Shown: positions 24,467 to 38,472, counted from the first letter of the stretch. The stretch: 64,000 nucleotides of DNA from Rhabdornis inornatus (GCA_013397075.1 VWZS01003495.1:125144-189143), one strand, 5' to 3'. A program made the numbers and translations. The notes: generated by a model not told the origin, from the letters alone.

Positions 24467-27400
24467 ATTACCTATGCTAGAAAGGCAGCATACTGCTAAA
24501 TTCTGCCTGTCTTGTGGGAGACTTCCTAGCTGGGACTCAGGTGGATAAGGCAAGTGTGCTGTTACCTTCGTAGTGGAGTGGAAAGCAAGCAAAGTCTAGG
24601 GATAAAAAAAAAAAATCTCTTTTTAATTGTTCTGTTGGGAGGTGATTACATGGCAAGAAAAACATTGATGGAAATATTTGGTATATGGAGAATACTGAAT
24701 CTGGAAATACAGTTGCCCCTCCAGGGAGTTCTTTGCCCATCATTCATACTTCTTGTGTGTTTTTCTGATTAAAACCAGATTGGCTGGGAGTATAGCATGC
24801 TAGGTGTTTATATGATTATGAGCTGAAGTATCTAGTTAATTTTAATTGGTCACAAACCCAGCCAGAGTCAGAGTAGCTGAATTTTTGGCCATTTGAATGC
24901 AAAAGGCAGTTGTCACTGGAGGGAGAATGGATTTTATTCTGTAGAGAGGTGTGTGCATGTATATATTTAGGTGTTTTGTTCTGCAGCTGAAATAATTAAC
25001 AAGAGCAGGGAAATGTTTTACACAGATCAAAATTATATTGCAACAGGGCTGATTAAATATTACTCTGTTTGTTTTGTTTTGTGTGTGTATATTTGCCCTC
25101 CTTATTATAGGAGGCACAGTGTCCATCTGTGTGCAGTACTTTATGCTTTACTAATGAGCTGTAACTTTCTGCACTACCTTGGGTACTCATAACCCCAATG
25201 ACTGAAGATCTTTTCCTTGTTCTGCAGCAATGCTTTTAGGCTGCTACTTTGACCAACTTAACCTTTCTGTTCTTTGCAGTCTGGTTCCTGTGCAGTCACC
25301 TTTCAGAAGGACATGCTTTACTCCCTTCACAAAGTATAGATTGAGCAGTGCAAATAAAAGAAGGTTTGGAAATTACTTCAGAAGTGTATACTGTAAAGGT
25401 CATGTTTGCTTCTTAGCCATGAGATATTTTGGGACAGATCTTACGGTATGCTTTTTAGTCTGGTCCTAGATAACTAAATGATATTTACTTGAATGGTGTC
25501 TTTGTTTGGTTTTATCATTCTTGAAGATATTGTATCCATTGGTAGATTAGGGAATTTGTTAAATTACGTGATGGCAGAGGTGTTGCAGGAGTGTTGGCCA
25601 TGGTTAGATTTGCCATTGTTAGATTCCTCTGATTGCCGCTTTCGATTTCGAATGGCTTGGAAACAGCTCACTTTTTAATTGTGGTTTTTAGAAACAATTA
25701 AGGACTCTGGAGAAACACTGAAGATAAAGTGCATGAATGCTTGTTGACAATGCAGTGAATTTAATTGCCTTGATTTAAGATATGGCTGTCCTCAGCTGCC
25801 CACTCTGCCCCAGTGCTGGAAGCTGCTGCTGGATCTGTAAAACTGGATCGTTTGCCCATGATTGATGTGATCAATGGAGTGCTTGTCTTGATGTCCTCAC
25901 GTGGGGGCACTCTCCCTAGATGGTGATCTGTAGCAAAAGGGTGGCTGCAACCACTTGTACTGCCAAGGGTCTGCTACAGTTTGTTTGTCAGAACCCTCAT
26001 TCCACCTAATTTATGTGGGATATTAAAATGAAGTGGTACTATTGTTTTGCTCATAATTTGGGTTTTCAGTTTTGTATTTCTCATTTAGAAACACTTAACA
26101 GTAGTTAATGATGTGTTCACATGTTAGTAATAAGCTTTCCTCTCTCCATGCTTTACATCTTGACCATTTTCACTTGCTCTGGGTTAAAATTGAGGTTGAA
26201 ATCCGGGCTCCACAAAAGCAGGCTACAATTGTGCTTTGTATGGACAGATTCACATCTTAAATTTTATTTTATTTCTTTAGCTGAATAAACTTATATCCTT
26301 TACAAGGTAAGTGTTCAGTAGAATGAAGTAAGCGCAAAGAGACTGTGATACATATGTCTGTAGAAAGAGTTGAATCTGCTTTTCGTGATAAAAGAGATAC
26401 CCATTTATTTTGCTGGAAGATTGCTCATTTTCTGTCACTGAAGAAGTTAATCTAGTATAGACAGAATTGTATGTACAAACAACACAGGCTTAAGATTGTA
26501 TTGAACATGGTTCTGATGAACTTCCATTTTTGATTTCCCTCAGAGTGGTTAAGAGGTTTTTAATACTGGAGCAAACTCAGAGGGGTAGGTGTTATATAAA
26601 CCCCAAAATGTATACACAAAACATATTAGAGAAAAAAAAAACAAATCCTAAGACAAAAGAGGCAATTCCAGGCTTCTGGATGCCCCTTATTCTTTTCATA
26701 CACCTGTCTTTATAAATTTATGTCCTTAAAAAAAAACAGCTGAAGTTTGAAAAACTGGGATTTAAGATGACAACTTTCTTCTCACTGAAAATGACAGTCA
26801 ATCAATTTAATGCCAAGAAAAATTCTACTTCCCTTCTCCTGAAAATTCAGGCTTTGAGAGCTTCAGGTAAGTGGCAGTATCAGGACTAATCCCCTGGCTG
26901 GGGGGGTAAAACAAGACTATCCCTGCCTGCATGCCTTCTCATGCCACCCACAGTTATACTCCTGGAAGCAGGATGGGTGGGAGAGGATACACATCAGCAG
27001 AGCATCTTCATCTGCATCTTCATGGTCCTCGTAGAGCCCGCTGTGGTAGTGATGTTGGTGAGCTCAGCTTTCCTGAAAAGTTTGCCTGACCAGTGTGGCC
27101 CTGGAGGTAGTGCTGACTTGAGATGTGACCCATTCTTGCAGTGATACTTGGAGGGATATCCTGATCCAAGTCCTCATGGTAGGCTTTGACTAGCTTATGA
27201 GTAGTTTTGCTGCCACTTGAGAAGTGGATGTTTAGTGTGAGGAAAGAAATGGTTAATGCAGACTATTAAAACCTCTTCCAGGTCATGTGAAGGGCTTTCC
27301 TCTGTTGGATCTTGAACTACCCACTTTATGAAGTAAGTCAGAGTTGGTTTTACAAACTACAGCCTTGGGCTGGAGACTGAGTTATGCAATGCCATTCAGA

Positions 27401-28084
27401 GACTAGAACCTGAAACAGGATTTTGGGTATCAGTGCTGTACTTGATCTCATGTGCTCTTTTTATGCTCTTAGACTAACCTAAAACCCTTTTAAGATCATT
27501 CCCCTTCAGGTGGATTCATTGGGAAATAAGAATAAAATTAGCATTCCTCTAGAGATGGAATTTGAACAGGAAATTTTAATTTCAAAAGTCGTGCTTTTGT
27601 ACCTCAGTTAGATGCTTTCTTTCAAAAAACCACTTGGCCTGGTGGTGCATTTTCTGAACAGGACTCTCACATCAACTAGAGGCTCTGCCTAGTGTGGCAG
27701 CTGTGCCAGGTAATCCATCTCTGCCCAAGGGTCCATTTCACTGCCAAAACCTCAGCATTATTGAGTACCAGACCCTCTGCATATATAGAAAAAAGCATCC
27801 CCTGCCCCAGCAGCCTGTCCAGTCCCTCTGCATGTGTGTGACTGGTATTACTTGACTAAAGTGAGCTTGTCTAGGGAGTCAACATGATCTTTGTTGAACT
27901 CCAAGTGACAGTTGGCCCCCAAAGTGAAATGACTGTCTCCTGCGTGGCCTGAAGAGTCGCTCTGGTACAGTACTAATACCACAAATAATGCATTAGAGGA
28001 CTTACACCAAGTTGGGCAGTCTGTAACCCATTGCAATGGGGACAGAGGTCACAATGTTGCCTTCGAAAGCAGCCTGGAAAGGAA

Positions 28085-28140
28085 GTTTTTTAATTACTGC
28101 AGACCATGGGGAATGTGCTAATTTGTAATTTGGCGGAAGC
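28085..28140. promoter_or_regulatory. Candidate conserved element with homeodomain-type sites
   Basis: It contains TTAATTAC (28090-28097) and closely spaced TAATTT and TAATTTGG blocks (about 28118-28133), in a stretch of balanced composition lying about 600 bp before the candidate cassette exon. Homeodomain cores are short and common, so this is only a pointer for conservation analysis. Confidence 0.15.
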
Positions 28141-28749
28141 AACCTGCAGGCTGCAGCTTCCCAGCTCCAAACTGCTTCTCAGATAGCTTGCAAGCCAGGC
28201 AGTAATAGAGCGTGGACCGTGGGCTTCATTACTGCTGGGGCTCTGCACAGGTTCAAGAAGTGACAGCAATGTTGGAATCTTGGGACCGGAGCCAGTGTTT
28301 TATTAGTATAAATCCAAAGCAATTGGGCATGTTAATTACTGGAAGAAATTCACAGCAGGGAGGAAGAGGTCCAAGATGATGGGGAGATACCATGGATAAT
28401 TGCCAAGGTCCACAGATGCCCTGTGACCCTGTGCTGCTGGGATTTCCTGCATTGCAATTGTTGACTTGCAGCAGATTGAGTGTTGTTATTGCAGGCTGCA
28501 ATGTCTAGAGCAAAGTGCCTGCAGAGGGAATTTGAGGCAAAAATAGCTTAAGGCTCACAGAGTACTGTCACAAAACCAATCATGGGACCCTCCAGTACCA
28601 AGTCAGATGTTGGTCAGGCTGTTTTTAGGCACATGAGCATGCTGATAAAGGGTAAATAGACTCTTCCTGTCTACTCTTCCTGTCCTACCTGATTTTGGGT
28701 CTGCTTTTTTTTTTTTTATAACGAGCACTTGATGCTCTTTCACTGCCAG

Positions 28750-28821
28750 AGCAGATGATCAGCAAGAGACTTTCTAGAAGTGAAATGCATGGAAATGGCT
28801 ACAGACCTACAGAAGAAAAAG
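28750..28821 (+). other. Candidate cassette exon in EPHA5 intron 3 (unproven; may be a pseudo-exon)
   Basis: A 72-nt segment is bounded by an acceptor (pyrimidine-rich CTCTTTCACTGCCAG ending at 28749, with a longer T run about 40 bp upstream) and a strong donor (AAAAAG followed by GTAGGT at 28822). If joined to exon 3, which ends in phase 1, it reads without a stop through 24 codons and ends again in phase 1, so it could be included or skipped without changing the downstream frame. The predicted insert is hydrophilic and basic/acidic (it includes ISKRLSRSEMHGNGYRPTEE), unlike known Eph cysteine-rich sequence, and has no cysteine. The exon end is purine-rich, as in splicing enhancers. Chance pseudo-exons of this kind are common in long introns. 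Confidence 0.2.
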
Positions 28822-28929
28822 GTAGGTGTCTGTCTTGCAAAATAATCTTTCCCTCTCTGCCTACCCAAAGTCCTCAGTCAGGTTCAGATAAAAACTTTTC
28901 TCCACCCCCAGGCACAAGACTGGCCCATA

Positions 28930-28982
28930 TTATTTATTTATTTGTAAAGTGGTTTTATTTTGTTTTGTTTTGTTTTTGTTTA
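28930..28982 (+). repeat. T-rich simple sequence, (TTTA)n then (TTTTG)n
   Basis: A short TTTA run is followed, after a 10-bp interruption, by TTTTG units. It is simple-sequence DNA typical of introns. No associated element body is seen. Confidence 0.7.
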
Positions 28983-31900
28983 GAAGAGCTTTTATGTTAT
29001 TTTTCTTTGCTTTCATAGTTCAGGCATGATTTAATGTGTCAAAACTAGTTTGCTTAGCTGGCCTTGATTGTCTTGCATCCTTCCACTAAAACAGGGCAGT
29101 CATCCTTACAGGCATTGCTGCTCCCCAGACAAATGAAATGTCACAGCAGCTAGGACCTGCTCGTGTGTTGTGACAGCAGTAGCATCCTTTAACAAAGCGT
29201 CAGCAGGGAATTTAGACGGGGGTAATGCCTACAGTCAGGCATGGGCCAGGGCAGCGTGGGCCCACACAGGCAGATGCAGAGACAAGCTTATACTCGAGAG
29301 ACTTAATCTATCATTCACGTGCAAAGGCATTTTGGTCCAGATTGAGAGTCTAGCTAGTACTAGGGAGAGAAGGAAACCGTCCTGTTGGTGCCTGCAGTAG
29401 TGAGCCTGGCAGAAGTAACACTGAGAGACCTTGCTGCAGAGTAATGCTGCCAGACTGACACATCTGGTTGCAGGTCTCCTGGCAAAAATGAGTTGTGGTG
29501 CGATCTTTTGCGTTCTGTAGTCAGTGTGGATTTTGTTATTGATTTTGGTGGGAGGGTGATTATAATCCTTTATGATATGTTAACTAAATTATTTCCTGGC
29601 CTAGATCTTTATTAAGCGTTTCACTGACTTCCAGCAAACACAGCCTATAGGAAAGAAATTCAGTTCATGGTAATTGGTGTAACTCAGACCTATTTGTTAG
29701 CAAGTAGTCTGATCCTGATCTCCTCCAGAGTTCCCAAATACCAGTTTCTAGCATTTTGTGGTTGTCTTTTTCTTATCTAATGCAGGGGGACACAGGCTAA
29801 AGTTCATCCACCTGTTTCTTCACTCTTCTCCATTGAAGAGAGTAAGGAAGAAATTCTGAGTCACTTCTCACTCTAATTAGTTTAAAAGTGCCATAGCAAC
29901 CCTTGAGCCTGGCTGCAGGACATGGTGCACCATAGGAAGCCTTCCGTAAGGTGCTGCTGTGTGCTCAGCTGAGCAAGAGCTCTACACCTGGCATCCTCAT
30001 CAGTGATGTTTTCAGGCTCTTGTCTCCTGGATGCATCAGTAACACAGTACTCAGCAGTCATGTCAGACATCTCCTGGTGTGTTTTTGGTGGGGTGTGTGG
30101 GATGGCTGCCAGCTGGAAATCTCATGCTCAGGGACCAGTGAAATGGTTGTGTGAGTCTGTTATTGACTGAGCTCTGAGCGTGGCTAATGGCATTGATGAG
30201 TTGTGTCATCCTGATGGTGAAGACATTGGATCATGCAGTGGCTCTGAAATGTAGCATGTTAAGTGCACTGGCAGATGGGGAAAGTGCCCTCTGCCAAATC
30301 CTGCGCTTCCAGAATATTGTGAGACTGTTTGATTTGGTGGCCTCTTCTTTTCTCCTGTTTAATTTGTTTTGGGGTTTTTTTTTGTTATAGGTTTAGTTTG
30401 TTGTTGGCTTTTTTTCCCAATAAAAGACTATGCTAGATCAGACCTTGGTGTGTAAAACACTGGCAAGTGTTGTCTGGAAACTTGGTTCCATGACTCTGTA
30501 AACTGACACAAAAAGTGATTATCAAGATACCTGTGCATGAATCCTTCTGTGTCTTCAGTCATTCAGGTATGTGCAAGTCATTTTGCTGTACTTTGTGGGC
30601 ACTATGCACACAACTAAAAACCTGATGCCTCTAATGTGGCATCCATGTTTAATACCATGTGTAGCTCTGGGCTAAGAAAATCAGTATTTTACAAGAAAAG
30701 CAAAACCAGCCCAAACTAGAATGAATGTTTTCAGATGGAGGCATTTGCTTTTATGTTGGAAGCACAAAAGCACCAGCTTAAAGTTGAAGTGTTCATTTTC
30801 TTGAGCTTACTGTATTTGCCACTCTGGTTAGAAAGAAGCAGAGGCAGCACAAAAGTCACACTGCAGTTTTGTCTGCTGGACTGAATGTGCATTGTGGGAT
30901 TTATTGGGAGGCACCATGTTGTTGCTTGCGTGCTGCTGACAGGTGGGTGAGGGCCCTTGGAAATTGAAGCTAGAACATTTCTGATTGTCACCTTCAGTGT
31001 TTTGCGCTGAGTTATGAGCATGACAACACTGTGGGCTGTGAATATAGAGAAACAAAAATACTCCTGAAAGTTTATTGAGCAAAGGCTTCTGGTTTAACAG
31101 ATTCAAATTTTAGATGTTTCAAAGACTAATTTCCAGATGCCATTGGGAAGAGTGTCAGTCTACATTCAGATTAGCCTTATTGTTCCATAATATCTTACTG
31201 GAGTACAAGGTTAATTAATACCATAGGCAATATGCATTATTCATCACAGCAATCAGGCTCTTCTTCTGTTGGTCTGTTGTATGCTGCAAATGTTTTCCCT
31301 TCCAGTAACAAATCCTTGATATATCATTTTCAAATTTAATCCTGCCAAATCATATTTGTGATATATAAATTATCTGGGCACTCTGATACTGATGGAAAAT
31401 ATTTCAGGTGTTAAAAGTACTATAATTTTAATGTTTAACTCCTGGCTTGCTTGGGCATAGACCTGAAGGACCATGGAAGATACAAGATCATTTTATTAAT
31501 GTCCATCTTCAACCTGCCCCAAACTTGGGATAGCACTAGTGACATGAGTATTGTAGTTGTTTACAGCAGTACTGTTTTCACTGCTAATTATCAGCAGTAT
31601 TTCATTGTAGGCATGAAGTGCTGAAGTGTTGCTGCTATGGTACTGTGGCTGCTTGCAATACCCCAGCACAGATCTCAAGCATCTCCATTCCCACCCTGAC
31701 ATTTATGGCAGGGGAAGACTCTTTGTAGAAGGGCTCCTTAAAGCAGAAGGGCTAAACCTGAGGTGCTCTTGGCTACTTTGCAGCGCCAGGATACCATGTG
31801 GGCTGCAGCTGTCAGCACTGGCTGACAGGTTTGCAGAAGGTCTAGAAGGCTGTGGCTTTCTCTTGCAAAGTGTGTTTGTGGTGCAGAGCCTTTGGCCTTT

Positions 31901-34900
31901 CTTTCTCACTTGGAGTAACCAGCACTACCTCATCCTCTGGTAGTGTAGCTGGTAGTGCGTCCACTAGAGGAGAGTCATGCAGGAGGAGGAGTTACACAGT
32001 GAAGTGATTCATCTTATCCTTGCTCATTTTCACTCCTGGAGTCCTGCTGCCTTCTTTGACTAGCATGGAGTCTCAGTCAATCCCAAATCCTGAGATTACT
32101 GTGTTGAAGATGCCTGGCATAGCTTACAGAGCAGCACTTGGAAAATGTGGTGATCCCTCTCTGCCACACCTACTGAAAGAATAATATTAGTCTGAAAGAT
32201 ATCTGGGACATGTCACTGCTGCTTTCAAGCTCTGACATTTCACCCTGTTTGCCTTCTGGAAGAGTTTTCCAGCCTTCTGTACACATGTGTATTACAGTGT
32301 GTGGATAGGTATTAGGAGGGACAACTGAAACACAAAACTGGGTGACTTGCTGAAGGTCCCACAAACCAGTTTTCATGGAGCTAGGAGGCTCAGGCTTCCT
32401 GCTTCTGCCATCCTTGCTTCAAGATTATTAGCAGTTTCTCTCATCTCTCTTGCTGTCCTGTAAAGGATTCAGACATGAACTTCCTTTCTAGCATAAGATG
32501 GGGTAGCCTCCTTGCACAGCTGCACATGTTTTGCAAAGTGATGTTGTGTTGTCAGGGTCCCAGGGGAGTAACTTGAACTGACCTGGCTGGAGGATAAATA
32601 TGGCAGATTTTTACCTTAAATAGCCTGCAGCAACAAATCCACTGCACAGGGATGCTTGAGATTCCTTTGTGTTCAAATCTGCAAGTAAATATTTTCCGAC
32701 AACCCTTACTCACTTCCCTTCTGCCCCTCTTGTTTCGTATGTGCATTGTTTTCCCCTCCTGACTTTCTCTTTAGGAGGAACCTTTAGCAGTCACCAGCTT
32801 AGGTGACTGCTTTTCTGCTTGCCTCCTCCCGACTGGCATGAAGGGGAATTCCAAGGGCATGATTTTCACAGTGGAGTGCAGAACACAATGTTTGGTTTGT
32901 GTCAGGTAACAGAAATGGAACACATGCTTTGAAAGCAAGTACCCCTGGTGTGTCCAGGGCTTTCTGGGGCAGTTTGGAAACGCTTTTTAGCAAGAACAGG
33001 CAGGTGGATAAGTGCCCAAATTGCACTTACCTGTCAAACAACTAGCAAATGTCTGTGGTCTTTGACTTAGATGCTGTTATGATATAAGCAAATGAGCAGT
33101 CACAGACTGTAAAGAGGTGATTATGAGTATTTTTCTTTTCTCCTGATTATTACCCACTGCTTTGAAACAAGTAGTTGAGATTCTTGTCAAGAGACCTCTG
33201 TTCTTATGTAAAACTGCATTTGTAGAGCAATTCTGATTGCTTCCAGTTAAAAAGGAATAGACGCAGTGTTTCCTTAAAAGTTGGTTGTAGGCAACAGAAC
33301 AATAAGTAAAATGTACCTAAAGTATAATTATGTAAATCACCAAAAGTGGAATGGCTTTATCAGCTTAGTCTTTAAGAGTCACATCAATAACTTATGAGCT
33401 TTGATAAATGTACAGTGTATATATCCTACTTTGTAGCACACTGTTACAACATAAAGGCAAAAGAATCTATTTTTTTTAATAATTTCTGAGGACAAACCCA
33501 AAAATTCACAGCATTCAGTGGTGTGTAAATTTAGGTGTTGTGTTGTACATCATCATGGTTGAAAGTATTAATGAGAGAAAATCTGCAGATGGTGCATCCA
33601 TACATCTCTGAAATAGCTTGTGGGGGCAAACACTAGATTATGTGGCTGATAAATAATAGAAGATCTTCACTCCCTCTCCTCCTCTCCCTTTTCTTAGGTT
33701 TACGTGACATGAGCACTGCTTGGAAAAAGTAGAATGGTATTCTGTCTGTACCAGAATGTAACAAAAGCCATAGTTTTTCCAGAGAAAAGTTACTGTTTTG
33801 GAATAGTTGGTCTATCTATGTGTGTATGAGTCTGAAGGCAAGAAAAAGCTATTTATTGCTACAACTGTCTTGACACCGCAAGTAAAGAAAGAACCATGAA
33901 ATCTGAGAATATGCCAGGGGAGGGTAAAAAGCCCATCTTTGCTTTAGCCACACAGATACAACCAGCCACTTGAGAATCTGCCTCTGTTTGAGATGTCCTT
34001 AAACATGCAAACAATATGTATATCTGAGGCTGTGCCCAAAGGAGGAGAGGTCTGTCCCACCAAGCAGCTGCAGGTTTGGGACACAGCACACCCAGAAATC
34101 TGCTGATGGGCATTTGGCAGATGTTGTGGGTACTCTGTTGTATCCTTTCTTTGTATTTATATCTGATAAATGTTTTACATCTTCTTGTTAAAGAAGGATG
34201 TGGTGCTGGTGCTAGATGGGACTGACCTGTGATTTCCTGAAAATTACCCCATAAACTAAGGTTTATCCTCTTTTTTTTTTTTGTTTTGGGCTCTGCTTTA
34301 ATGGTTTATTTTCTTATATATTTTCAGCAAGAAATTAAAGTCTCCTAGATGCTTTTAAAATGACCATGTTTGAAAATATTTTGAATCTTCATTTCTTAAG
34401 GAGAAAGTAAATAGCTTGCTGTAAATAGCTTGTTTGTGTTTTGTAAAAGGCAATAAGGAAATGTAGGACTTCCTGGGCTTTAAAACAGCAACAGCATAAA
34501 TGTTAGTAGCACTAATACGTAGCTTCTTCAAACGCAAGGCACTTTCACGGGTGTTGATGAACGAAAAAGGACTGAGCAGTCAGTCTCAGTTATGCTTCTT
34601 GGATACATTCTGGGATGGAATTTCCAGGGCTTTTGTCACCAGATCAGATATCTGTTGTACCTTGGGGATGTCATTATCTTCATTTGGTAATGAGGAGCAA
34701 AACAAAGAAAGGAATTGCCAAAATCATGTATCAATCAGTGGAAAATCAGGCTTCCCAATCTTGTACTGTACTTTCTAAATGGCATGCCTGTGCAGATACG
34801 TGACTGCTATTCCTTCTCATTAGTGAGTGTAGGCATGTGTCTTCCATATTTCAGCTGATCTTAAGTGACTTGCTTTCCTGGCAATAGCTTCAGTGATGTG

Positions 34901-37439
34901 ATTTGTCAGTTACAGCTGAGGGGTTTTTTTTCCCATATATGTAGGCCAGGATTTCAACTGTAGCTCAAACACTTGATTGCATTTTGTATTAGATGTTCTT
35001 ACAGTCTAAGGATATTCTCAACTAGGTTAGGAAACCTAGAGGCAGGACAACATCGTCAATATATGGGTATTTAATTTGTTATGTTTTAGGCTATTGGAGA
35101 AATAGGAGATCTTTAAAATGTAGAAATTCCACTACAAAGTACATGATATTACTGAGCAATCTGTATCTTCTCTTCTGGACAAGGCTGGAGTAAATATTTT
35201 ACTCTTTGCTGACTTACTAAAAAGGGTAATTTGCAGCCTTTTCTCTTTTGCTGAAGCACCAGATCTGGATACATGTTCCATTGTTTGCTTTAAAATAGCA
35301 TGCGACTGTGCATGCTGTTTCTACATATTTAATTATCTCTTGAAAAGAGAGTGAAAGTGGATCCATGTGGTACAAAGCAATATGTCTCTGTTGCAACAGG
35401 ACTAGATCTCTTCCTCTCAAGTAAAAATGAAAACAAAAGCTCTTCCTGACTTAGTGCAAAACTGGCGATCTACTGTTTAGACAAAACTTCTTAGACTTGC
35501 AGCTTCTGCAGCCAAAATTACACAGGCACAAAGTCTTCAATAAGTGATAATTAGCGGGTAGAAGTGAATCCTGCTGTGAGCCTTCGGTCTCTTCAGTTAA
35601 ACTGTTATAATCTAATGCTATCAAGATATTTCATTGTACACAGAAAGGGAAAAAAATCGTAAAATATATGTTTTCAAATTCCCATGTGAGGGTGAATTCC
35701 TTTCATTTATCAAGCTTGCTTGTGTGCCTCCAGAAATTTTCTCAAAAATGATGACTAGTTCTTTAATTACACTTAGAGCTGTGTTTATTGGTGGTGTTTG
35801 AAACTACAGATTGAATTTAGTACTGTAAGTGTCATTAATCTGGTGAAATAAAAATACCAAGTTTTTAATAAGGTCTCAATTTATTGTTTTTAAAAGCTCT
35901 GAAGAGATTTAATGCTAAAACAGCCAATATAAATCTGCTTGGCTCCTCTGTAATCTTATCTCTCAAGCATGTACCGCTCTTCAAGGGAACTTGGCTTACA
36001 CTAATTTCAAAGCTATTTACTGCCTGGATGAATTTGATGGACTCTCACTTTTATTGTTAAAAGTTGTTAACCTCAGAGGTGGCCAGGAAACTGATGTGGC
36101 AGAGTCTATACATGGTATTAATTGTCCTGTGTTTTCTGTAGGACCACAGAAAAACCTCAGCGTTTCTGTTGTGCTGTAGATATGTACAGCCTGTCTGAAA
36201 GAGTTCATAGGTTTGAGTCTTAACCCTCTTTAAGCCTTACCTGTGAATGTTTTGCTCCTGTTTTGGTGGACTCGGCTGTGTAACAGGCTGAGAGTTACTT
36301 TTTTATCTTGTCAATAGTATCAGTGCCACTACTTGATATTGCTGGTTGCAAGGCATTGGGAGATGAAGCTTGTAGCTGCCTCAGCCTGGCACATAGAAGT
36401 ATCAGACAGTACTAAATGGAGTAGAAATAATGCCATTGTTTTCATGATTTATTCTTAAATAAGTTCCAGTCTTTTTTTTTTTTTCCTGTGGTATTTTAGT
36501 TTTCCCTCTTTTTTGCCAAAGGTAGTTTTTATAGCAAGTAATCAAACTGGTCGGTTTCAAATGAGGAATGGAGAACATTCCTTAATCGGTGTTCTAATTT
36601 ATGTATATGGAACATGCATGGAAATCCACAGGTCTTTGTGGACCTGTCATCATTTATACTCAGTGCACAGTGGGTCCATCTTCCTTCTCCCTTCCTTGCT
36701 AAGCTTCCTTGTATGGGAGAGCTGAGGGGGCCTTGCCCCTGGAGGCAGGATGGAACTGCCTGCATGTCAGTGAGTGTTTTTAGCCATCCTAATAGTAAAT
36801 ATTGTTGTTGAGAGGCAGTGATATTCACAGGGGAAGTGTATCACTGTAGTCACTTCAGAGCAACAAAAAGCGGAAACTGCACCAGCCTTGAAGATGAATC
36901 AGTGCTGTGGTGATTAAAAAGAGATACATTTCCCAGGCTCCACGTAGGAGTCGGCATTGTTTTCCCTAGGGATTGTCATCAGTCTGTAAATAAAAGATGC
37001 TGATAGTTTCCTTGGGGAGCAGCTTGAGGACTGAGAATGTCCTTTGCCATTAGATACTTCTCTTAGTCAGTGGCTGAGACAGGGAAGGCCGGGTGGGGTG
37101 CTGAGCTTTGGCATTTTTCCTCTCCCTGGCATTATCACCCCTTCCTTTTCAGGGTTTGGTCCCACCATCTAGCTGAGATGAGGGAATACCTGTGAATCCT
37201 AAGGGGTTTTGGGGGGTGGAGGTGAGAAGTTTTCTTGGGGACTCAGTGCTGTGTGAAGTTAGAGAAGTGCAAATAAATACTGTCTCTCTCAGCAAGGGGC
37301 AGGGAGCCTGTGTACTTGCAAGCATGGGGCCGGCAGGGCAGGGATGCTCCTGAGTACCACGGTGAGGTTAATGAGCACTGCTGCTTTTCTTCCATCGATA
37401 TGTGAGCAGCTTGGCAAGCAGGGCAGGGAAGATGAGGGG

Positions 37440-37640
37440 CAGCTCATAAGCCCAGTTGCTGTCCTGCTCTTTAATTATTACTGTTTTCAAATCCCTTTCA
37501 GTATTCACAGCTCAATTTATGTGCTAATTGGCCCTTTTAATAATCAAAAGACAAAGACTGCAAAAGTCGGTGTGTGCATTCTCTCAGCAGTGCCCCTGTG
37601 TTACTGTGATAAATTATCTGTGGCAAATGTTCTATTACTT
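37440..37640. promoter_or_regulatory. Candidate intronic enhancer with homeodomain, TCF/SOX-like and GATA-like motifs
   Basis: It includes CTAATTGG (37524-37531), ATCAAAAG (TCF/LEF-like, 37543-37550) directly followed by ACAAAG (SOX-like, 37551-37556), and an 11-bp palindrome GATAAATTATC (37608-37618). The density of these motifs over about 100 bp is the reason for noting it. It lies inside a 152-codon open frame that shows no protein homology. Conservation has not been tested. Confidence 0.22.
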
Positions 37641-38432
37641 TGTGGCCCTTGGCCTCTGTCAACCAGCACGTTTCCTGCTGGTTCTGGTAACCTCCTCTAT
37701 AAAAAATCTGGTCTGGGAAGGAAAAAACTGAGGGGAGAGTGGCTACAAAGTGCTGCGGTGCTGCTGGAGCAGAGCAATGCTGAACCGCAAGGGAGGGGAT
37801 GATGCTTCAGGGAGGTTTTCTGCTTTGGGGATGGTGATAGAGGAGTGGAGACCATGCAGCTCCTCCCCCAGATGGTGCTCTGCACCAAGTGCATGTTGAA
37901 GTGAATTACCTGTAGCTCCTCTTAAGGTACAAAAATAGGATTCTTAATTTTCACCACCTTCCTTGGCTTCCTGTGTCCACCTCCCGCCCCTGTCCCTCTT
38001 GAGATCTTAGGTGGAATGAAACCTGGCTTCCTCAGCGCCTCTGGCTCTTCCCTCTGCTGTGGCACACACCACTGCATTTTGCTGGAGCTGATCAAAATGC
38101 AGCTGTAATTGTCAAGTACATGTCTGCTCTCATTCCCTCCCACTCACCCTCTGGTACCTTGTGCTAGGCTCTGCTTTTTCCTGAAACCCCCCCATTCATT
38201 CCTAGCATTTCCACTGCCCCTCTCCCTCCTCCCTGATGCACCAGGGTGTGGAATAATCCCCCTTCTACACACCACAGCCCTTCCTATGCACTTCCAAGCC
38301 CCCACCTGTGGTGAAGTTTTTCTGTGGTATCCACATCAGGAAGAAATGTGCTTGCATACAGATTGCCTTTTGCCTTGGGATCAGGTTTACCCAAGTGTCA
38401 TCAGGGTCCCTTGCAAGTGGAATCAATGCCTC

Positions 38433-38465
<33 letters not shown>

Positions 38466-38472
38466 TATTTTG
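38433..38472 (+). repeat. Poly(T) tract
   Basis: A run of 24 T is followed by AAAT and a further T-rich run. Read on the minus strand it could be the poly(A) tail of an antisense insertion, but no retroposed body is recognisable on either side, so it is called simple sequence. Confidence 0.85.

Noticed and set aside
37344..37802. 152-codon plus-strand open frame
   Set aside because: No protein similarity; better explained as intron, perhaps with regulatory sequence.
38433..38472. Poly(T) run as the tail of an antisense processed pseudogene
   Set aside because: No coding or RNA-gene-like body was recognisable next to it and no flanking duplication was seen.
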